From: Trinickia soli
GTDB taxonomy: Bacteria > Pseudomonadota > Gammaproteobacteria > Burkholderiales > Burkholderiaceae
Direction of reading: 5' to 3'
Assembly (NCBI RefSeq): GCF_002879855.1
Contig: NZ_PNYB01000005.1
Coordinates: forward strand, 186,001-250,000
Length of the DNA stretch: 64,000 bases
This document shows, one piece after another, positions 60,552-64,000 of this stretch. Every line of letters starts with the position of its first letter. The stretch's first letter is position 1. Under the pieces are notes generated by a model. That model ran no database searches. It was not told the DNA's origin and worked only from the letters and a program-made list of their open reading frames with translations. Position numbers and translations under genes: made by a program.

Positions 60552-60818
60552 TCAAACAAACGGATTTCGCACCGACCCCGTGTCGTCCGGCGGCGCGCTG
60601 CCCGCTTTCTCCGGCAGCGTCTTCTCGCGCTCGAGCGCCGCGACAATTGCATCGACAGCCGCCTTGAGCGCAAGCGCTGCCTTCAGTCCGCGCTTGTCCT
60701 TCGCGATTTCGAGCGAGCCCGCCAGGGACACCGATTCCGTCCCGTTCGATATCGTCAACGCATCGCCTTCAATATTGACGACCTCATCGTCATTCGCAAA
60801 TGCATGAAAGTCAGACAC
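60552..60818 (-). CDS. Small hypothetical protein overlapping the nuclease gene
   Basis: An 88-residue acidic protein started at the ATG at 60818, overlapping the nuclease stop by 8 nt. MSDFHAFANDDEVVNIEGDA and TESVSLAGSLEIAKDKRGLK are followed by an Ala/Leu helix and a Pro-rich tail. No signal peptide is seen. Coupling to the nuclease suggests a regulatory or inhibitor role, but its partner is exported, so simple cytoplasmic inhibition is uncertain. Confidence 0.72.
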   Translation of the reverse strand: MSDFHAFANDDEVVNIEGDALTISNGTESVSLAGSLEIAKDKRGLKAALALKAAVDAIVAALEREKTLPEKAGSAPPDDTGSVRNPFV

Positions 60819-61560
60819 CTTTCAGTCCTCCGATTCGTTGGTCTTTCAGCGATTCAGGAATCCCCGGAAAGCGCATCCCGCTCATTGCTTCGAGTTCGTG
60901 GACGGTCTTCACATCGTAGCGATTCGTCGAGACGTTATCGACGACCACAGCAAACGCCATTTTCGCGGCCGGCACATAAACCACCTTGAACAGTTGCGTC
61001 GGCACGAACACATGCGAAGCGCCGATCGTCCGCAGCGTTTGTCCCGCGAACAACGGCCCGGTCATGACGTATGCCTCGCCGTAGCGCTTCGCAATCTTGC
61101 GCACGGCTGTTTCGACATGCGCCCACAGGTGCTGATTGTTCTCGCGATCTTGTGGCACGACGTTGGCGAGCGTAAAAGATTGCGCCATCGCTTCGCCGTT
61201 CCAGCGATCACCCGCGGGGCTCATGTGCCCGCGGTCGAAACCACTGCGCTTGTAATCGGCCAGCGTCGCCCCTTCGCCCGGCGGCAGCGAAGGATCCTGA
61301 AAGAACTTGTTCGTACGCACTTGTTCTTTGGCTTCGTCCAGATGCGCTCTCGTCAGATGCTCGGCCGACCATAGCGGCCCATGCGTCAAACCCGAATGCA
61401 GCACGGCGAAGTCGGTGTAGCAGAGCAGCCGCGTCTTCGGCGCCATCTTCGCGTTGGAGAGCACGGGAAACTGCCCGTTCGGCGCGAACTGCGGACATTC
61501 CGCCGCCACGACTGCGTGTGCGGCGGCGGCCATCAGGAAGGTGACTAAAAGCTTCTTCAT
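60811..61560 (-). CDS. Exported DNA/RNA non-specific endonuclease
   Basis: A 249-residue protein with signal peptide MKKLLVTFLMAAAAHAVVAA, started at the ATG at 61560. The catalytic motif DRGHMSPAGDR has the His of the beta-beta-alpha metal nuclease (NucA/Serratia type). SFTLANVVPQDRENNQHLW adds the metal-binding Asn. It cuts DNA and RNA in the periplasm or outside the cell for nutrition or DNA processing. Followed by and overlapping a small gene. Confidence 0.93.
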   Translation of the reverse strand: MKKLLVTFLMAAAAHAVVAAECPQFAPNGQFPVLSNAKMAPKTRLLCYTDFAVLHSGLTHGPLWSAEHLTRAHLDEAKEQVRTNKFFQDPSLPPGEGATLADYKRSGFDRGHMSPAGDRWNGEAMAQSFTLANVVPQDRENNQHLWAHVETAVRKIAKRYGEAYVMTGPLFAGQTLRTIGASHVFVPTQLFKVVYVPAAKMAFAVVVDNVSTNRYDVKTVHELEAMSGMRFPGIPESLKDQRIGGLKGV

Positions 61561-62293
61561 CGGAGCAAGTGTTTGTGCATCGTTTGAGCATTGAGAGGGA
61601 CGCAAGTATAGCGGCGCCAGCAGCATCGCAGCACATCTCTTTCATCGAGCGAAAATAATCAGAACTCCTACTTTTATAACCGAGCAGACACTCACGCGGA
61701 CTAGTGATCGGCCAAAGCGAGGAGTCTGTCCCGGACAAGCGTCGATTCGACGCGCAGCCGCGAACCGAGAGATGCTGCGTTGCACAATTTGTCGGAAGCT
61801 GCGAAGACCGTCGACCAGCTGACAATTGGAATTGAGTGAAATTAAAATGAATGGAGATAGAAAGCAAAATGCAATTTATAAGTTAACAAAGTTAGATGAA
61901 CCCTTCTAATGAGAACCTCTTCGGTTGTGAATTTCATCCTGCTATTGTCTCCGAACCTGGCTTTACGGCCGCTGCCACGACGGGTTGAATTGATTGATAG
62001 AAGTTGCAACCCGGTTGCGATAAGGAGGATTTCCAATCCCGTCTTCCTCAGGGTTAATTGGCGAGAATGCTATATACGAAAAGCATTTAGCCCCACAGGC
62101 TATGTGGTGTGAAAGGTTGCACCGTTCGTTGCGCTGCTTCACTGGTGGGCAGGCCGCCCTACGCTGGCGCACGGGGGGTTCCGGTGCAAGCACAGAGGCG
62201 GTGCGTGACGAAAAGGGTCGGCTCGGGGTAAACCTTCGGTAAACCTAATTTAGTTCTATCAAACAATTTTTGACGGCCGGTTTCTGTCCTGAT
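61561..62293. other. Long gene-free segment
   Basis: About 730 bases with no convincing gene. The part around 61820-62110 is AT-rich. Short ORFs on both strands lack ribosome sites and family similarity. The right end must hold the promoter of the XRE-cupin gene. Confidence 0.5.
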
Positions 62294-62869
62294 ATGGTTC
62301 CGCACACTGAAGATAAGACAAACGCTGCTCTTGTGCTGGGCAGCAAAATCAGAGCGCTTCGCAAAAGGCTCCAACGCACACTCGATGAGACGGCAACTGC
62401 TGCAGGCATCTCAAAGCCGTTTCTTTCGCAGGTTGAGCGAGGGCTGGCAACACCGTCCATTACGTCATTGGCCGGTATTGCGCGAGCGCTTGGTGTAACG
62501 GTGCAGTTCTTCGTCGAAACGCCAACGGAAGCCAAGTCGGTCAGGCGTGCGGACGAATTGCAGTTCTTTAGCTTTGCCGATTCGGCCAACCTTTTCGCCC
62601 GGCTCACGAACGTGTCCGGCGACAGGCAGCTCGACGCGATTCTCGTCAGGCTGCCTGCAGGACAGCCGCCGTCGGAAGTAACAACGCATGCGGGAGAAGA
62701 GTTTCTCTATGTGTTGCGTGGTGAGATAACGCTGAACCTCGAGGGCACGACATTCGTTTTGCACGCGGGAGATAGCGCGCACTACGAATCCACGGTCCCG
62801 CACGGATGGGCCAACACCGCCAATGATGAGACGGTGCTCGTCTGGGTCGGGACGCCAAGGTTGTTTTGA
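62294..62869 (+). CDS. XRE family regulator with cupin domain
   Basis: A 191-residue protein started at the ATG at 62294; a TTG eight codons earlier is possible. The helix-turn-helix is in LGSKIRALRKRLQRTLDETA, AAGISKPFLSQVERGLATPS. The cupin has SEVTTHAGEEFLYVLRGEIT, LHAGDSAHYESTVPHGWANT. Similar in design to the regulator at 4966 but not a close copy. It is upstream of and in the same direction as the TonB receptor gene, with an intervening region that carries two palindromes. Confidence 0.93.
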   Translation: MVPHTEDKTNAALVLGSKIRALRKRLQRTLDETATAAGISKPFLSQVERGLATPSITSLAGIARALGVTVQFFVETPTEAKSVRRADELQFFSFADSANLFARLTNVSGDRQLDAILVRLPAGQPPSEVTTHAGEEFLYVLRGEITLNLEGTTFVLHAGDSAHYESTVPHGWANTANDETVLVWVGTPRLF

Positions 62870-63235
62870 TTAGCCGCTGTTGGTTTCCTAGCGGCTGCTG
62901 GTTTTCGCATGACAGTTAGGAATCCTAACTAAACCCAACATATGGGACCGGCAGCCAGGCGCCTCTCGCCGCGTACTTGCGGCCGAGGTCGCACGCCTGC
63001 ACGCTGAATTTGGACATGCGGGCGCGGTGCAATTCCGGTGAGTTAGGAGTACTAACTAACATGCCGGGTCGGGTGCAGTCGTTTCGCGCATCGGCGCCCG
63101 ATGGCAGTCAAGGGTTGTGACGAAAGTGCAAGAACGGGGCAGTCAACAGGGGCGGTGCAGTGGTGCCGCAAGCGAGAAGGCGCGCCAGGCCTTCTCGCAA
63201 AACAACTTGGCGTTACTGACGAAAGAAGGGGAAAA
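62870..63235 (+). promoter_or_regulatory. Promoter region of the TonB receptor with two related palindromes
   Basis: AGTTAGGAATCCTAACT at 62914-62930 is a 17-bp palindrome broken only at its centre. AGTTAGGAGTACTAACT at 63041-63057 shares the outer arms AGTTAG and CTAACT, 127 bases downstream. Two such sites with the same arms in one promoter region suggest cooperative repression or looping of the receptor gene by a dimeric regulator. No other feature was seen in these 366 bases. Confidence 0.6.
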
Positions 63236-64000
63236 ATGAAACTGACGGCTTTAGGATCGGCCATACGAACCATCGTATGGGCTGAAGTGGCGTTGACGGC
63301 GGCGTTGGGCACGTCGGTGGCCTTCGCCCAGAGTCAGCCCGCGGCACAAGGTGCGTCTTCGACGGCCGCTGCGCCGGCTGGGGCGTCGGGCGCAGCAGCA
63401 TCGAGCAAGACGGCTACGCCTGCCACGGGCGAAGCAGCGAAGACGAGCGGCCATGTGCAGAAGCTGCAGCGCTTCGAAGTGACCGGCTCGCTGATCCGCC
63501 AGTCCGACAAAGTCGGTTTCAATCAGGTTCAAACGGTGACGGCGAAGGAGATTCAGCAAAGCGGCGCTTCGTCGGTTGCGGACTTCCTGCGCAATACGAG
63601 TGCGAACTCGGCCAATAGCTGGAGCGAGGGGCAAACGGGCAACTTCGCGGCGGGCGCGGCCGGCATGGCCCTGCGCGGCCTTAGCGAAAAGTACACGCTG
63701 GTGCTCGTAGACGGGCAACGCGTCGCGCCGTTCGCAGCGTTCTCCAATACGGTCGACTCGTTCTTCGATCTGAACACGCTGCCGCTGAACGACATCGAGC
63801 GCATTGAAATCGTGAAGACGGGCGCCGTGTCGCAGTACGGTTCCGACGCCATCGCGGGCGTGGTCAACATCATCACGAAGCACAACTTCCACGGCGTGCA
63901 GCTCGACGGCAGCTATGGCAGCGCCATCAATGGGGGCAACGGCCAAGGCACGACCAAGTTCGGCATTCTCGCCGGCTTCGGCAATCTGAACAGCGATCGC
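63236..64000 (+). CDS. TonB-dependent receptor, N-terminal part (runs off the right edge)
   Basis: 255 residues are visible from the ATG at 63236, which has GAAGGGG just upstream. A signal peptide ends near VAFAQS, followed by an Ala/Ser/Thr-rich linker. The plug domain starts at RFEVTGSLIRQSDKVGFNQV and has VADFLRNTSANSANSW, GMALRGLSEKYTLVLVDGQR, IERIEIVKTGAVSQYGSDAI and AGVVNIIT, all typical of TonB-dependent outer-membrane receptors of the type with an N-terminal Gly-Ser-Arg-like motif. The transported compound is unknown. The barrel lies outside the window. Confidence 0.94.
   Translation, partial: MKLTALGSAIRTIVWAEVALTAALGTSVAFAQSQPAAQGASSTAAAPAGASGAAASSKTATPATGEAAKTSGHVQKLQRFEVTGSLIRQSDKVGFNQVQTVTAKEIQQSGASSVADFLRNTSANSANSWSEGQTGNFAAGAAGMALRGLSEKYTLVLVDGQRVAPFAAFSNTVDSFFDLNTLPLNDIERIEIVKTGAVSQYGSDAIAGVVNIITKHNFHGVQLDGSYGSAINGGNGQGTTKFGILAGFGNLNSDR

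Overview
The window looks like the replication and partition region, plus flanking sequence, of a secondary replicon (second chromosome or megaplasmid) of a Burkholderia-type betaproteobacterium (Burkholderia, Paraburkholderia, Trinickia or a relative). Evidence: high GC with strong third-position bias, a RepA-type initiator beside a ParA/ParB pair, four 16-bp parS-like palindromes with core TTTATGCGCATAAA, a large iteron field, a hopanoid gene set with its own ispH, and type VI secretion (T6SS) spike islands. Many genes are chromosome-like (tdh-kbl, ispH, hopanoid genes, two-component and c-di-GMP proteins), which fits a chromid better than a small plasmid.

Layout. 1-6.1 kb: an outer-membrane-type protein fragment, a TetR regulator with a DUF1348 protein, a YceI lipoprotein, the threonine-to-glycine operon kbl-tdh with a divergent XRE-cupin regulator, and a small gene behind a near-consensus LexA (SOS) box. 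6.1-13.5 kb: the replicon core, made of a KfrA-like coiled-coil protein, 17 direct 19-bp iterons (7791-9103) plus two inverted copies at 6095-6137, repA, then parB and parA on the opposite strand, and parS sites in and beside parAB. 13.5-18.3 kb: ArsC-like reductase, a bufferin operon (bufA-bufB-bufC-DoxX) for copper handling, an FMN reductase and a stress-like protein. 18.3-23.0 kb: a hybrid histidine kinase, then a tightly overlapping response regulator / CheC-like / PAS-GGDEF cassette.

23.3-43.6 kb: the hopanoid locus. hpnD, shc and hpnG make the C30 skeleton and process the adenosylhopane branch; hpnH, hpnB and hpnA (with ispH for precursor supply) belong to side-chain building or modification; hpnN, mlaA and hpnM serve envelope lipid trafficking. 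A vgrG-PAAR pair and a TauE-type exporter sit inside this locus, as does a NarL-type two-component system. hpnC and hpnE were not found. 43.7-48.9 kb: a PAS/GGDEF/EAL protein, acylphosphatase, an EamA transporter and an Mpo1-like membrane protein.

49.2-60 kb: a second T6SS island. vgrG2 is followed by a 996-residue multidomain predicted peptidoglycan hydrolase, an overlapping periplasmic immunity candidate, then an AT-richer tail of exported and membrane proteins that includes two paralogous integral membrane proteins, one frameshifted gene, small ORFs and insertion-sequence remnants. 60-64 kb: an IS5 transposase remnant joined to a primase/Toprim remnant, an exported DNA/RNA non-specific endonuclease overlapping a small gene, an XRE-cupin regulator, and the start of a TonB-dependent receptor with two operator-like palindromes upstream. 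No tRNA, rRNA or CRISPR array was recognised.
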